From G965213525 sp965213525 (GTDB taxonomy: Bacteria; Actinomycetota; Acidimicrobiia; Acidimicrobiales; Poriferisodalaceae): a stretch of 64,000 nucleotides of DNA. A program made the translations under genes and the position numbers. The stretch is from contig OZ243889.1 in NCBI GenBank assembly GCA_965213525.1, positions 2,914,001-2,978,000 on the forward strand, given 5' to 3'. Positions 38,568 to 47,470 of this stretch are shown here, one piece after another. How positions within the stretch are numbered: the stretch's first letter is position 1; each line of letters starts with the position of its first letter. Below the pieces are notes generated by a model. The model did not search any database, was not told the DNA's origin, and was given only the letters and a program-made list of their open reading frames with translations.

Positions 38568-39483
38568 GGACGCCGACGGCGAACAGCCCCGCCCACACCA
38601 CCCCGCAGGCGAGCAGCACCCGGTCGGTCAGCACGAGCTCGGTCGGGTCACCGCCCTGGCCGTCGTCGGCGCGCCAGAGGTAGCGCAGGATCCCGTAGGC
38701 GAACGGCATCAGGGTCAGCTCGAACCAGGGCACGTCCGACGACACGTCCTCGGACCGTTCGAAGGCGAACAGGGAGTACGACAGCAGCGCCCCGGTGGCG
38801 GCGAGGGTGCGGACGTGGCCGAGGAACGTCTCGGAGTACTTCGAGAGGATGCGTCGGTGGGCGCCGGCCTCGTCGAGACCGAGCTCGGCGGTGCGCTTGC
38901 CCACCACCATGAGCAACGAGCCGAAGGTGGCGACGATGAGGAACCACCTCGACACCTCGACCTCGACCGCAGCGGCCCCGGCGATCGCCCGCAACACGAA
39001 GCCGGCGGCCACCGCGACGATGTCGGCGATGGGCTCGTGCTTGAGCCGCGACGAGTAGGCGGTCGTCAGCGCCACGTAGGACGCCACGACGATCGCCAAC
39101 GCCAGGCTGACGGTGGCGCCGACCACCACGCCGGCGGCCAGCAGCACGACACCTATGACCCGGGCGGTCAGCGGCGAGACCAGTCCGCTCGCCACGGGAC
39201 GATCGCGCTTGGTGGGGTGTGACCGGTCAGCCTCGGCGTCGGCGGCGTCGTTGAGGGCGTAGGTGCCGCTCGCCGCCAGTGACAGCGCGCAGAACGCCGT
39301 CGCCGTGTCGAGGATGGCACCTGGTTCGACGAGCAGGCCGGCGGCCCCGGGGGCGGCGAGCACCAGCACGTTCTTGGTCCACTGACGGGGTCGCAGCAGG
39401 CGCACGACGTCGGCGGGCCGGGCCCAGCCGGTGCGGACCGCCCGTCCAGGCGTCGGCGTCTGCACCCCGGCCACGACGCGCAT
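38557..39483 (-). CDS. ubiA: Decaprenyl-phosphate phosphoribosyltransferase (UbiA family)
   Basis: This enzyme transfers 5-phosphoribose from PRPP to decaprenyl phosphate, the first committed step of DPA synthesis. The 308-residue membrane protein has about nine helices, the UbiA Asp-rich motif NDAADAEADRSH and the family sequence RPRQWTKNVLVLAAP. Adjacency and overlap with dprE1 set it apart from menaquinone MenA. ATG at 39483 is chosen because it precedes the conserved region closely. The PRPP-lipid phosphatase of the pathway is not next to it. Confidence 0.9.
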   Translation of the reverse strand: MRVVAGVQTPTPGRAVRTGWARPADVVRLLRPRQWTKNVLVLAAPGAAGLLVEPGAILDTATAFCALSLAASGTYALNDAADAEADRSHPTKRDRPVASGLVSPLTARVIGVVLLAAGVVVGATVSLALAIVVASYVALTTAYSSRLKHEPIADIVAVAAGFVLRAIAGAAAVEVEVSRWFLIVATFGSLLMVVGKRTAELGLDEAGAHRRILSKYSETFLGHVRTLAATGALLSYSLFAFERSEDVSSDVPWFELTLMPFAYGILRYLWRADDGQGGDPTELVLTDRVLLACGVVWAGLFAVGVHAG

Positions 39484-39551
39484 CGTAGGGGAGGGCCGCC
39501 GCGCCTCCCCACCGCCGACGTTCGCCCGTCGCCGCCCTCGTCGGTGGCCGC

Positions 39552-41030
39552 TCAGCCGCCGCCGCCGTCGTCGTCGCCGTCGCCGTCGTCGTCGCCGTCG
39601 CCGTCGTCGTCGTTGTCGCCGCCGCTGTCGCCGTCGGCGTCGTCGCTGTCGCTGCCGGTGCCGGGTCCGTCGTCGGCGGCCACCCCGACTGCGATCGGAT
39701 CGCCGAGCACCTCGAGCTCCCCGGTGGCGCTGTAGGCGAACCGCTCGAACCGCCCGGTGGTCGCCATGCCGTCGCGGCCGACCTCGATGCCCGAGACGCC
39801 GTCGTGGTCGATGTCGGCTCCGTCGGCCAACAGGGTGGCGCACTCGGCGTAGGTCGAACACGGCGTCCCTCCGGTGCTCACCGCCACCAGCTCCTCAGCG
39901 GCGGCCACCGGGTCGAGGCTCCCACTGGCGGTGAAGGCGAGCGCCAGCACGACCGCGCAGTCGTAGGTCTCCGCGGCGTACGCCGGGTCGACCCCGGGTG
40001 CCACCTCGGTCAGGGCGGCCACCAGGCTCGACGACCCATCCGGGGGGTCCTGGAGGGGTCGCACCCCGCCCACCCCGGCGGTGGCGCCGAGATCGTCGGG
40101 GTCCACGGCTTGGGCGAGGTCGACGGCGCCGGCCACGTCGGTGAGGAAGGTGGGCACCGTCGCAGGGTCCAGGCCGGCGGCGTCGAGCGCCACCAGCACC
40201 GGTGCTGCGTCGGATCTGACGGCGATGACGACTGCGTCGAGGCCGGCGGCGTCCAGCCCCTGGGTCGCCGCGGTCGGCTCGGCGTCGGGCACCAGCGTGC
40301 GGGTCTCGGTGACCTCGGCGCCACGGGTGGCGAGCGCGGCCGTGAGGTCCTGGGCGAAGCCGATGCCGAAGTCGTCGGCGCTGGCCACCACGGCCACCGT
40401 CTCGGCGCCGCCGACGGCGATGACCTCGGCCAGGGCGTCGGCCTGCAGCGCGTCACCAGGGGCGAGGCGCACATCGCCAGGGCGGGCGTCGGCCAGGCGT
40501 CGGGAGGTGTCGGTCGGCGAGCAGCGCAGCGCCGACCCCTCGGCCATGGAGTCGGCGACCGCAGCGGCGATCCGCGGCGCCGAGGCGTCCACGAGGGCCA
40601 CCACGCCGTCGTCGACGAGCTGGGTCGCCGCCGCTCGTGCGGTGCCAGCGTCGCCGGCGGCGTCGGCGGTGACGAGCTCGACGGGTGAGCCGAGCACCCC
40701 TCCGGCGGCGTCGATGTCGGCCACCGCCAGCTCGAGGGCGGCCCGCACCGACGGCTCCACGAAGGCCCGCTGCCCGGTCACCGGCAACAACGCACCCAGG
40801 CGCAGCGTCGTCGCCACCGGAGCTCCCGGTGCCGTCGTGGTGGTCGGCTCGGTCACCACCGGCGGCGCGGCGGCCATCGTCGTCTCGATGGGGATGGTCT
40901 CAGCCGGCGTGGTGCTCACCGCGTCCAACGAGACGCCAGGGCCGTCGCCGCAGGCTCCCGCCAGGGCCACGGCTGCCACGACGGCCACGAGCGCCCGGCG
41001 ACGCACCGGCGTCCTTCGCACGTCGAACAT
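39552..41030 (-). CDS. Branched-chain-amino-acid-type ABC substrate-binding lipoprotein with Asp/Gly tail
   Basis: The 492-residue product has a lipoprotein signal (ALVAVVAAVALAGAC), a Thr/Pro linker, and a type I periplasmic-binding fold of the LivJ family (LGALLPVTGQRAFVEPSV, ELAVADIDAAGGVLG). It ends in a ~45-residue tail of Asp and Gly from a GTC/GCC-rich repeat tract (bases about 39555-39660). No permease or ATPase gene lies next to it, so the ligand and transporter partner are unknown; a sensory or orphan role is possible. Divergent from the acyl-CoA dehydrogenase. Confidence 0.82.
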   Translation of the reverse strand: MFDVRRTPVRRRALVAVVAAVALAGACGDGPGVSLDAVSTTPAETIPIETTMAAAPPVVTEPTTTTAPGAPVATTLRLGALLPVTGQRAFVEPSVRAALELAVADIDAAGGVLGSPVELVTADAAGDAGTARAAATQLVDDGVVALVDASAPRIAAAVADSMAEGSALRCSPTDTSRRLADARPGDVRLAPGDALQADALAEVIAVGGAETVAVVASADDFGIGFAQDLTAALATRGAEVTETRTLVPDAEPTAATQGLDAAGLDAVVIAVRSDAAPVLVALDAAGLDPATVPTFLTDVAGAVDLAQAVDPDDLGATAGVGGVRPLQDPPDGSSSLVAALTEVAPGVDPAYAAETYDCAVVLALAFTASGSLDPVAAAEELVAVSTGGTPCSTYAECATLLADGADIDHDGVSGIEVGRDGMATTGRFERFAYSATGELEVLGDPIAVGVAADDGPGTGSDSDDADGDSGGDNDDDGDGDDDGDGDDDGGGG

Positions 41031-41160
41031 GGTGGCTCGCCTCCTCACGCTCGTCGGGCCCACCGAGCGGGCAGGGGACCTGAGTCTCGCGGCCGAGCCG
41101 TCGGACAGAGCGGCGCCTACGCTCGGACCCGGCGCAACCGAGGAGATCGAGGAGACGGCC

Positions 41161-42960
41161 ATGACCGTGTATCGGGCCCCCGTGGACGACATCGACTTCG
41201 TGCTCCGCCACGTCGTCGGCCTCGGCGAGCTCGCCGAGATGGGCGACCTCGCCCACGCCGACGTCGACACCGTCAGCGCCCTGGTCGGCGAAGCTGCGAG
41301 GTTCTTCGAACAGGTCATCGCCCCCGTCGACCGCGCCGGTGACGAACAGGGCGCCCGCATCGTCGACGCCCGGGTGGTCATGCCCGAGGGCTTCGTCGAG
41401 GCCTACGCCCGCTACGTCGACGCCGGGTGGGGGTCGCTGCCGTTCGATCCCGACCACGGCGGCGGCGGGTTCCCCTGGGTCGTGGCGCTGGCGGTCCAGG
41501 AGATGATGACCTCGGCCAGCATGGGCTTCTCGCTCGGACCGCTGCTCACCCAGGGCTCGGTCGAGATGCTGAGCGCCCACGGCTCTGACGCCCAGAAGGC
41601 CACCTACCTGCCCCGACTGATCTCCGGTGAGTGGGCTGGCACGATGAACCTGTCCGAACCCCAGGCCGGGTCCGACGTGGGCGCCGTGCGCACCCGGGCG
41701 GTCCGCCAGGACGACGGCTCCTACCGCATCACCGGCCAGAAGATCTGGATCACCCACGGCGACCACGACCTCACCGACAACATCGTGCACCTCGTCCTGG
41801 CCCGCACCCCCGATGCCCCGGCCGGCACCAAGGGCATCTCGTGCTTCATCGTCCCCGCCCGTGTCGTCGACGACGACGGCCGCCTCGGTGACCGCAACGC
41901 CGTGCACCTCGTGTCGATCGAGGACAAGGTCGGCATCCACGCCAGCCCGACCTGCGTGCTGGACTACGACGGCGCCGTCGGTCACCTCATCGGCGACGAG
42001 CACGCCGGCATGCGGTACATGTTCACGATGATGAACAACGCCCGCCTCTCGGTGGGCCTCCAGGGTCTCGCCCTCGGCGAGGTGGCCCGCCAGCAGGCCA
42101 CCGACTACGCCCTGCAGCGCACCCAGGGCCGCGCGGTCGGGTCCTCACGCCCGCCCGGTGAGCCGTCGCCGATCGTCGAACACCCCGACGTGCGTCGCAT
42201 GCTGATGACCCTGCGCGCCCAGGTCGAGGCCATGCGCTGTGTCATGTACCGCAACGCGGCGGCCATCGACCGGGCCCACCACGGTGCCACCGAGTCGGTG
42301 CGAGCTGACGGCGAGAGCGTCGCCGCAATGCTGACCCCCATCTCCAAGGGCTGGGGCACCGACCTCGGGGTCGAGCTCACCTCGATGGCGCTGCAGGTGC
42401 ACGGCGGGATGGGCTACGTCGAGGAGACCGGCATCGCCCAGCGCTGGCGTGACGCCCGCATCGCCCCGATCTACGAGGGCACCAACGGCATCCAGGCCGC
42501 CGATCTGGTGATGCGCAAGTTGCCGATGGCCGCCGGGGCGGTGGTCAAGACCGAGCTCGACGCCATGCGCGCCACCGTCGAGGAGCTCAGCGCCAGCGAG
42601 GCGTTGGCCGACCTGGCGCCGCGCCTGTCGGCGGCCATCGACGACCTCACCCGGGCCTCGGAGTGGTTGGCCGGGCGCCTCGCCGAGGATCCGAGGGACG
42701 CCCTCGCGGGTTCGTGGGCCTACCTGCGCTGCTTCGGGGTCCTCGAGGGCGGCTGGGAGCTGGCCCGCTCGGCCCTCATCGCCCGACGGGTGGCAGCCAG
42801 AGGTGACCTCGACGAGGCCTTCGCTGCGGCCAAGGAGGCCACCGCCCGGTTCTACGCCGAGCAGATCCTCTGTGACAGCGCGTCGCTGGCCGCGGCGGCG
42901 ATGGCCGGGGCGTCCAGCACCTTCGCCCTCGACGCCGACGCCCTCTCGGCGGGTCGCTGA
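41161..42960 (+). CDS. Acyl-CoA dehydrogenase (FadE5/DmdC-like)
   Basis: This FAD enzyme introduces the alpha-beta double bond in an acyl-CoA. The 599-residue product is longer than classic ~380-residue members. It has the AcylCoA_DH N domain, the middle domain motif TMNLSEPQAGSDVG with KIWITHGDHDL, the catalytic-Glu region IYEGTNGIQAADLVMRK and a C-terminal extension after residue 460 as in FadE5 and 3-methylmercaptopropionyl-CoA dehydrogenase. ATG at 41161 follows GAGGAGA. Chain-length preference cannot be told. Two small genes follow at 21- and 19-base spacing and look cotranscribed. Confidence 0.92.
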   Translation: MTVYRAPVDDIDFVLRHVVGLGELAEMGDLAHADVDTVSALVGEAARFFEQVIAPVDRAGDEQGARIVDARVVMPEGFVEAYARYVDAGWGSLPFDPDHGGGGFPWVVALAVQEMMTSASMGFSLGPLLTQGSVEMLSAHGSDAQKATYLPRLISGEWAGTMNLSEPQAGSDVGAVRTRAVRQDDGSYRITGQKIWITHGDHDLTDNIVHLVLARTPDAPAGTKGISCFIVPARVVDDDGRLGDRNAVHLVSIEDKVGIHASPTCVLDYDGAVGHLIGDEHAGMRYMFTMMNNARLSVGLQGLALGEVARQQATDYALQRTQGRAVGSSRPPGEPSPIVEHPDVRRMLMTLRAQVEAMRCVMYRNAAAIDRAHHGATESVRADGESVAAMLTPISKGWGTDLGVELTSMALQVHGGMGYVEETGIAQRWRDARIAPIYEGTNGIQAADLVMRKLPMAAGAVVKTELDAMRATVEELSASEALADLAPRLSAAIDDLTRASEWLAGRLAEDPRDALAGSWAYLRCFGVLEGGWELARSALIARRVAARGDLDEAFAAAKEATARFYAEQILCDSASLAAAAMAGASSTFALDADALSAGR

Positions 42961-42981
42961 GCGGGCCGGCCGGGTCGGGCC

Positions 42982-43443
42982 GTGTCGAGCGCCGATGAGG
43001 TCTTCGCCGAGGCGTCGGCCCGTCTGGTCGACGAGGTGACCGACCGGTTGGGCGCCTGGGTGCTCGACAGCGTCGTGCGCATCCACGACGCCTGGGCGGG
43101 GCACACGCCCGCTGCGGTGCGCGACGACGCCGCTGAGGCCGGCCGCCGAGCCGCCGAGGTGGTCGGCGGCCGGTTGGCGACGTTGCTGGCCGCTGACGTG
43201 GACGAACAACGGGTCAACCCCCTCGCCGTGTTGCGTCGCGCCACGGCGTTCCCCACCGAGGTCCTGGCCCGCCACGGCGTCGCCGAGGTGGTGCGTGACC
43301 GTGACGCCGAGGCCCGCTTCCCCGGTGACGTGTACGACCTGACCCCGGCGGCCTTCGCCGACATCGCCCCCGAGCTGCACGAGATCGGGATCCTCTGGGG
43401 GGCGGCCAAGGCCCGGGCGCACCTCGCCCGCCGCCCCCGATGA
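42982..43443 (+). CDS. Uncharacterised protein downstream of acyl-CoA dehydrogenase
   Basis: A 153-residue soluble protein from GTG, mainly alpha-helical, with no signal or membrane segment. Features are an amphipathic N-terminal helix (ADEVFAEASARLVDEV), NPLAVLRRATAFPTEVLA and FPGDVYDLTPAAFADI. I recognise no named domain. The tight spacing to the acyl-CoA dehydrogenase (21 bases) and the receiver-like gene (19 bases) suggests one transcript and perhaps one process. Confidence 0.7.
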   Translation: MSSADEVFAEASARLVDEVTDRLGAWVLDSVVRIHDAWAGHTPAAVRDDAAEAGRRAAEVVGGRLATLLAADVDEQRVNPLAVLRRATAFPTEVLARHGVAEVVRDRDAEARFPGDVYDLTPAAFADIAPELHEIGILWGAAKARAHLARRPR

Positions 43444-43462
43444 GACGGCGAGGTCCGACGAG

Positions 43463-43768
43463 GTGAGGATCGTCGGGTACGTGCCGGACCTGATGGACCG
43501 CTCCCGTCTCGGGGGGCGGGTCGAGTGCGTCGCCACACCCGCCGAGCTGGTCGACCTCGCCGATGACGTCGACCTCGTCGTGGTCGATCTCGGGCGTCCC
43601 GGGGTGCTCGACGTCCTCGGCGAGATCAGGCCCCACACGATCGGGTTCGGGTCCCACGTCGACGCCGAGCTGCTCGATGCGGCGCGCCGGGCGGGCTGTG
43701 ACGAGGTGCTGGCCCGTTCGGTCTTCTTCCGCCGCATCACCGAGCTCACCGACCCAGGCGGGGGGTGA
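43463..43768 (+). CDS. Receiver-like (pseudo-receiver) small protein
   Basis: The 101-residue product looks like a shortened response-regulator receiver fold. It has a beta-alpha start RIVGYVPDLMDRSRL, the strand VDLVVVDLGRPG where a receiver carries its phospho-acceptor Asp, and a final GCDEVLARSVFF resembling the receiver Lys region but lacking the conserved Lys. Phosphorylation is doubtful. No histidine kinase is nearby. Its last 23 bases overlap the convergent subtilase gene. Confidence 0.65.
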   Translation: MRIVGYVPDLMDRSRLGGRVECVATPAELVDLADDVDLVVVDLGRPGVLDVLGEIRPHTIGFGSHVDAELLDAARRAGCDEVLARSVFFRRITELTDPGGG

Positions 43769-46700
43769 CGTAGCGCCGCAGCGCGCCCCGCAGCGGGCCG
43801 ATGTCGACCAGGTCTCGCAGACCCGTGACCGGCGACCGGAGCCGGTCGACCGGCTGGCTCGCCTTGATGGCCCCTGCCAGGCACTCCAGGACCTCACGGT
43901 GATCGTGTCCTCGGTCAGCCAGGGCCTCGGCGACCGCCGCTGCGGTGGGTGCGGGCTCGCGCAGCACCTCGAGCAACGCCCCGAGGCCCGTGGCGCACGC
44001 ACCACGGGCGTGGGGTCCCTCGTGGCGTCTCGGCGGGTCGGGGTCTGGCGCCAGGCGGTCGGGGTCCCACACCGGGATCGTCACCAGGTGCTCACGGGTG
44101 ACCGGTGACCCCCGGAACGTCTGGCCCCGGGCGAGCACCCGGCCACGGATGACCCCGACGTCGTGGGCCGAGACGGCCAGACGCAGCTCGTCGCCGATCG
44201 CGGCCATCGGCTGGGTGTCGGATCGGCCGTCGGGCCAGACCAGCTCGACGACGGCCGTGGCGCCCGACAGCGGGCGCCCGGACTCGCTCAGCCGGGTCAC
44301 GATCTCGGTCGTCGAACCGGGGCGGTGGTCCGAGCCGACGGTCTCGACGCTCATCCTGACGCCTGAGCGCACCTGCACGTTCGTCGAGTAGCGCAGGCCG
44401 AGGGCCCCGGCAAGCTCGAGCTCACGATCCCGCTGGTCGCGCCGCAGCACCTCGAGGTGACGCTCGAACCGGCCGGGGTCGACGTCCAGGGCGACCTGCC
44501 AGGTGCCCTCGTGGACGCCGGTGCCAGCGATCACGGCGGGCAGGGGCAGCCGGAAGGCGACGAAGCCGTGGCCGACGACGTAACGACCGCCGGCCGAGGC
44601 CACCGAGGCCGGGTCGATCACGGCCCCGGCCGGGGTGACGAGCTCGGGCCGCAGCGCCTCGGGTGCCGGGGTCAGCACCACCACGTCCACCGCGGTGTCG
44701 CGCTCGGTGAGCTCGAACGACGTGACCTGACGATCACCCGGGGGCACGAAGCCGTCGGGGTCGAGCACGACCTCGGCGTTGGTGACCCCGGCCAGGATCT
44801 GCAGGTAGTACTTCTGCAGGGTGAAGTGGTCGTCCTGGTCGAGCGTGCCGGTGACCAGCGTGTAGCCCCCGGTGCCGGCGGTGAGGGCGGTGAGAGCGGC
44901 GGGGTCGAGGTGCTCGGGGGCGCCGAGCCCGATGCCGAAGACGCGGTCGCCGATGGCCGCTGACGCGGCGGCCAGGCTGATCGGCTCGTTCTCGCGCCCG
45001 TCGGTCAGCACGACCATGGCCTTGTGCTGTTGGGTCACCGTCGGATCGTCGAGCATGGTGCGGGCCAGAGCGACGCCGTCGCCGATCGAGGTGCGTCCCG
45101 CCGGGTTCGGAGTGTGACCGGCGATCTGGCCGCCGGCACCGAGCGCACCTCCTGCGGACACGTCGATGACGGCCTGGTGCGCGAAGGCGTCGGCGTCGAA
45201 GGCCACCACGCCGACCGCGTCGCCGTCGCTCAGCAGCGTCGGCAGGATCGGCGCGGCGTCTCTCAACACGTCGATGCGCTGGCGGCCGTCGCCGGCGTCG
45301 CCGCTCATGCTGCCCGACTGGTCGAGCACCATCACGACTGCGCTCGACGCCGGGGTCACGCTGCTGGCGGTCATCGCCAAGGTCCACGACTCGCCGGTCT
45401 CGACGCAGGTGACCTGCACCTCCCCGGCGGTGGCGGTGCCGGGCGCCTGACCCACGAAGGACAACCACAGCTGCCCGACCGCCCCGCCGGGCGCGGCGGC
45501 GACCGTCTCGGTGGTGGCGCCGAGGAACGCATCGAAGGTGCCGGGCCCCGACGTCACGGTCGGGCCGGCGGTGATCTCCAGGGTGATCGCCTCGCACGAC
45601 CGCACCGAGAACGTCGCTGCCCTCAAGGCGAGCTCGCCCTCGGGCACGTCGCCGAAGGTGATCGACGGGGTGGTCGGCTCGACCGACCGGATCGCCGAGC
45701 ACACCGCCGCCCGCACGTCGATGCGGCCGTAGCCGACCTCTTGGTGCCAGGTGCCGTCGGGCCGTCCCGGGACCGTGGCGTAGGCGTACAGCGCCGGGGA
45801 GACCTTCTCACACGTCGACTGGATGTGGCGGCGGACCTCGGCGTTGCCCAGCGTCGGGTCGGCCGAGACGATCAGACCGGCGAGGCCGGCCACGTGCGGC
45901 GTGGCGGCCGAGGTGCCGTTGAACAACGAGTAGTAGTCGCCTGTCGCATCACCCGAGGCGGGGTAGGACGCACCGCCCGCGGTGGTCGGCCCGCCGTTGG
46001 CGGTGTAGCCGCGGGCGCCCTGTTCGTCGGTCGTCCAGATGTTCACCCCGGGGGCGACGAGGTCGGTGCCGGCGTCGAACTGGCTGCCCCACGTCTCGCC
46101 GTCAGAGCTCGCCGGGCGCTTGCGTTGGTCGTCGCGGTCCGAGGCCCCGACGGCGATCACGTTGGCGTGGCTCGCCGGGAAGCCGATCGGTGGCGAGGTG
46201 GTGTTGGCCCCTGCGTTGCCGGTGGCGGCGCAGATGACCATGCCGCCGTTCCAGGCGTTGGTGACCGCGGTGTTCAACGCGGCGGTGGCCACGGTGCCGA
46301 GTGACAGGCTGGCGACCCGAGCCCCGTTGGCGGCCGCCCAGTTCAGCCCGGCGGTCACCCGGGCGGCCGTGGGGACGGTACCGAGGCTGACGGGCATGAT
46401 GCGGCACCCGCCCCCCACGCCGGCCACGCCGGTGGCGTTGTCGGTGGTCGCGCCGGCGATGCCGGCACAGGCGGTGCCGTGGAAGACGCCGACGCTGCTG
46501 GCGTCGTGGGGGGTCGGGTTGCCGGCGATGATGGCGTCGGCGTCGCCGTGGGTGGGGTTGGCGGTGGTGTTGGGCGTGTAGCTCAGATCGGGGTGGGTGA
46601 GGTCGAAGCCCGAGTCGATGACGGCGATCCACACGTCTGGGCTGCCGGTGGCGACGTCGCGACCTGCAGCGAGTGAGATGGCGGCCAGGTTCCACTGGTC

Positions 46701-47312
46701 GGCGAAGTGGGTGTCGTCGGGGGCAGCGTCATAGGTGCACAGCTGCAGCCAGTCGAACTCGGCGATCTCGACCCCCTCGACCGCAGCGGCCCCCTCGAGC
46801 AGGGCGAAGGCCTCGGCGGTGGCGGTACCTGCGGGCGGGTGGAAGACCAGGTGCGGGGCCAGGGCGCGTGACGCCGCAGCGTCGTGGCGCAGGCCGAGCG
46901 CCTCGACGGCCTCGATGACGGCGGTGCCGTCGGCGCCCTCTGTGGCGAGGACGGTGATGGTGTCGGTGATGGGGGTCGCAGCGCTCTCTGGACCGGCGTC
47001 CTCGGCGAAGTAGATCGGGAGCACCTCGTCGACCTCGTCGCGCGCACCTAGGGCGGCCTCGGCGTCGTCGGCACCGGCGAAGCCGTCGGGGGCCTCGACC
47101 CAGGCGTAGCCCGCCGGCTCGAGGGTGAGGCGGGCGGCGGCGATGTAGGGCGGCACGTCACCGGCGGCCGACCCGGTCGAGTTGAAGGTGCCCGAGTCGA
47201 TGGCGTCGGAGGCTCCGGGTCGCAGCCGGACGAGGTGGTGCGCCTCGGCGAGGCGGTAGGCGGTGCGGCCCCCGGGCGGGCCGACGGCGATGCGGTCTGG
47301 TGCGTTGGACAT
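43746..47312 (-). CDS. Subtilisin-like protease fused to a von Willebrand factor A domain
   Basis: The 1188-residue protein starts with a ~210-residue prodomain-like region. The S8 peptidase follows with Asp233 (AVIDSGFD), His278 (VFHGTACAG) and Ser468 (NGTSAATPHVAG), then a beta-rich linker. A VWA domain has an intact MIDAS (VLDQSGSMSG with Asp664, and VVLTDGREN). Several beta-sandwich-like segments and a helical C-terminus complete it. There is no signal peptide, lipobox or membrane helix at ATG 47312, so export by the Sec route is not supported. VWA domains bind protein partners through metal, so the protease may be recruited to a complex. Confidence 0.88.
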   Translation of the reverse strand: MSNAPDRIAVGPPGGRTAYRLAEAHHLVRLRPGASDAIDSGTFNSTGSAAGDVPPYIAAARLTLEPAGYAWVEAPDGFAGADDAEAALGARDEVDEVLPIYFAEDAGPESAATPITDTITVLATEGADGTAVIEAVEALGLRHDAAASRALAPHLVFHPPAGTATAEAFALLEGAAAVEGVEIAEFDWLQLCTYDAAPDDTHFADQWNLAAISLAAGRDVATGSPDVWIAVIDSGFDLTHPDLSYTPNTTANPTHGDADAIIAGNPTPHDASSVGVFHGTACAGIAGATTDNATGVAGVGGGCRIMPVSLGTVPTAARVTAGLNWAAANGARVASLSLGTVATAALNTAVTNAWNGGMVICAATGNAGANTTSPPIGFPASHANVIAVGASDRDDQRKRPASSDGETWGSQFDAGTDLVAPGVNIWTTDEQGARGYTANGGPTTAGGASYPASGDATGDYYSLFNGTSAATPHVAGLAGLIVSADPTLGNAEVRRHIQSTCEKVSPALYAYATVPGRPDGTWHQEVGYGRIDVRAAVCSAIRSVEPTTPSITFGDVPEGELALRAATFSVRSCEAITLEITAGPTVTSGPGTFDAFLGATTETVAAAPGGAVGQLWLSFVGQAPGTATAGEVQVTCVETGESWTLAMTASSVTPASSAVVMVLDQSGSMSGDAGDGRQRIDVLRDAAPILPTLLSDGDAVGVVAFDADAFAHQAVIDVSAGGALGAGGQIAGHTPNPAGRTSIGDGVALARTMLDDPTVTQQHKAMVVLTDGRENEPISLAAASAAIGDRVFGIGLGAPEHLDPAALTALTAGTGGYTLVTGTLDQDDHFTLQKYYLQILAGVTNAEVVLDPDGFVPPGDRQVTSFELTERDTAVDVVVLTPAPEALRPELVTPAGAVIDPASVASAGGRYVVGHGFVAFRLPLPAVIAGTGVHEGTWQVALDVDPGRFERHLEVLRRDQRDRELELAGALGLRYSTNVQVRSGVRMSVETVGSDHRPGSTTEIVTRLSESGRPLSGATAVVELVWPDGRSDTQPMAAIGDELRLAVSAHDVGVIRGRVLARGQTFRGSPVTREHLVTIPVWDPDRLAPDPDPPRRHEGPHARGACATGLGALLEVLREPAPTAAAVAEALADRGHDHREVLECLAGAIKASQPVDRLRSPVTGLRDLVDIGPLRGALRRYVTPRLGR

Positions 47313-47371
47313 GGTGGCTCCTCAGCTCGGGCCGCCCCTGCGGCTCACTGGTGACCCAGAGCACACCACCC

Positions 47372-47401
47372 CCGGCCCAGATACGCCCGGCCCAGATACG
47401 C
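47372..47401. repeat. 15-bp perfect tandem duplication
   Basis: ccggcccagatacgc occurs twice head to tail in the intergenic region between the divergent subtilase and F420-enzyme genes, where it could affect either promoter. Confidence 0.85.
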
Positions 47402-47470
47402 GAGGCCCGCCGACCCCGACGACGTGGCGCTGCTGCAACCAAGAGGTTGCGCGCCCAGTAGGGTGGGAGG

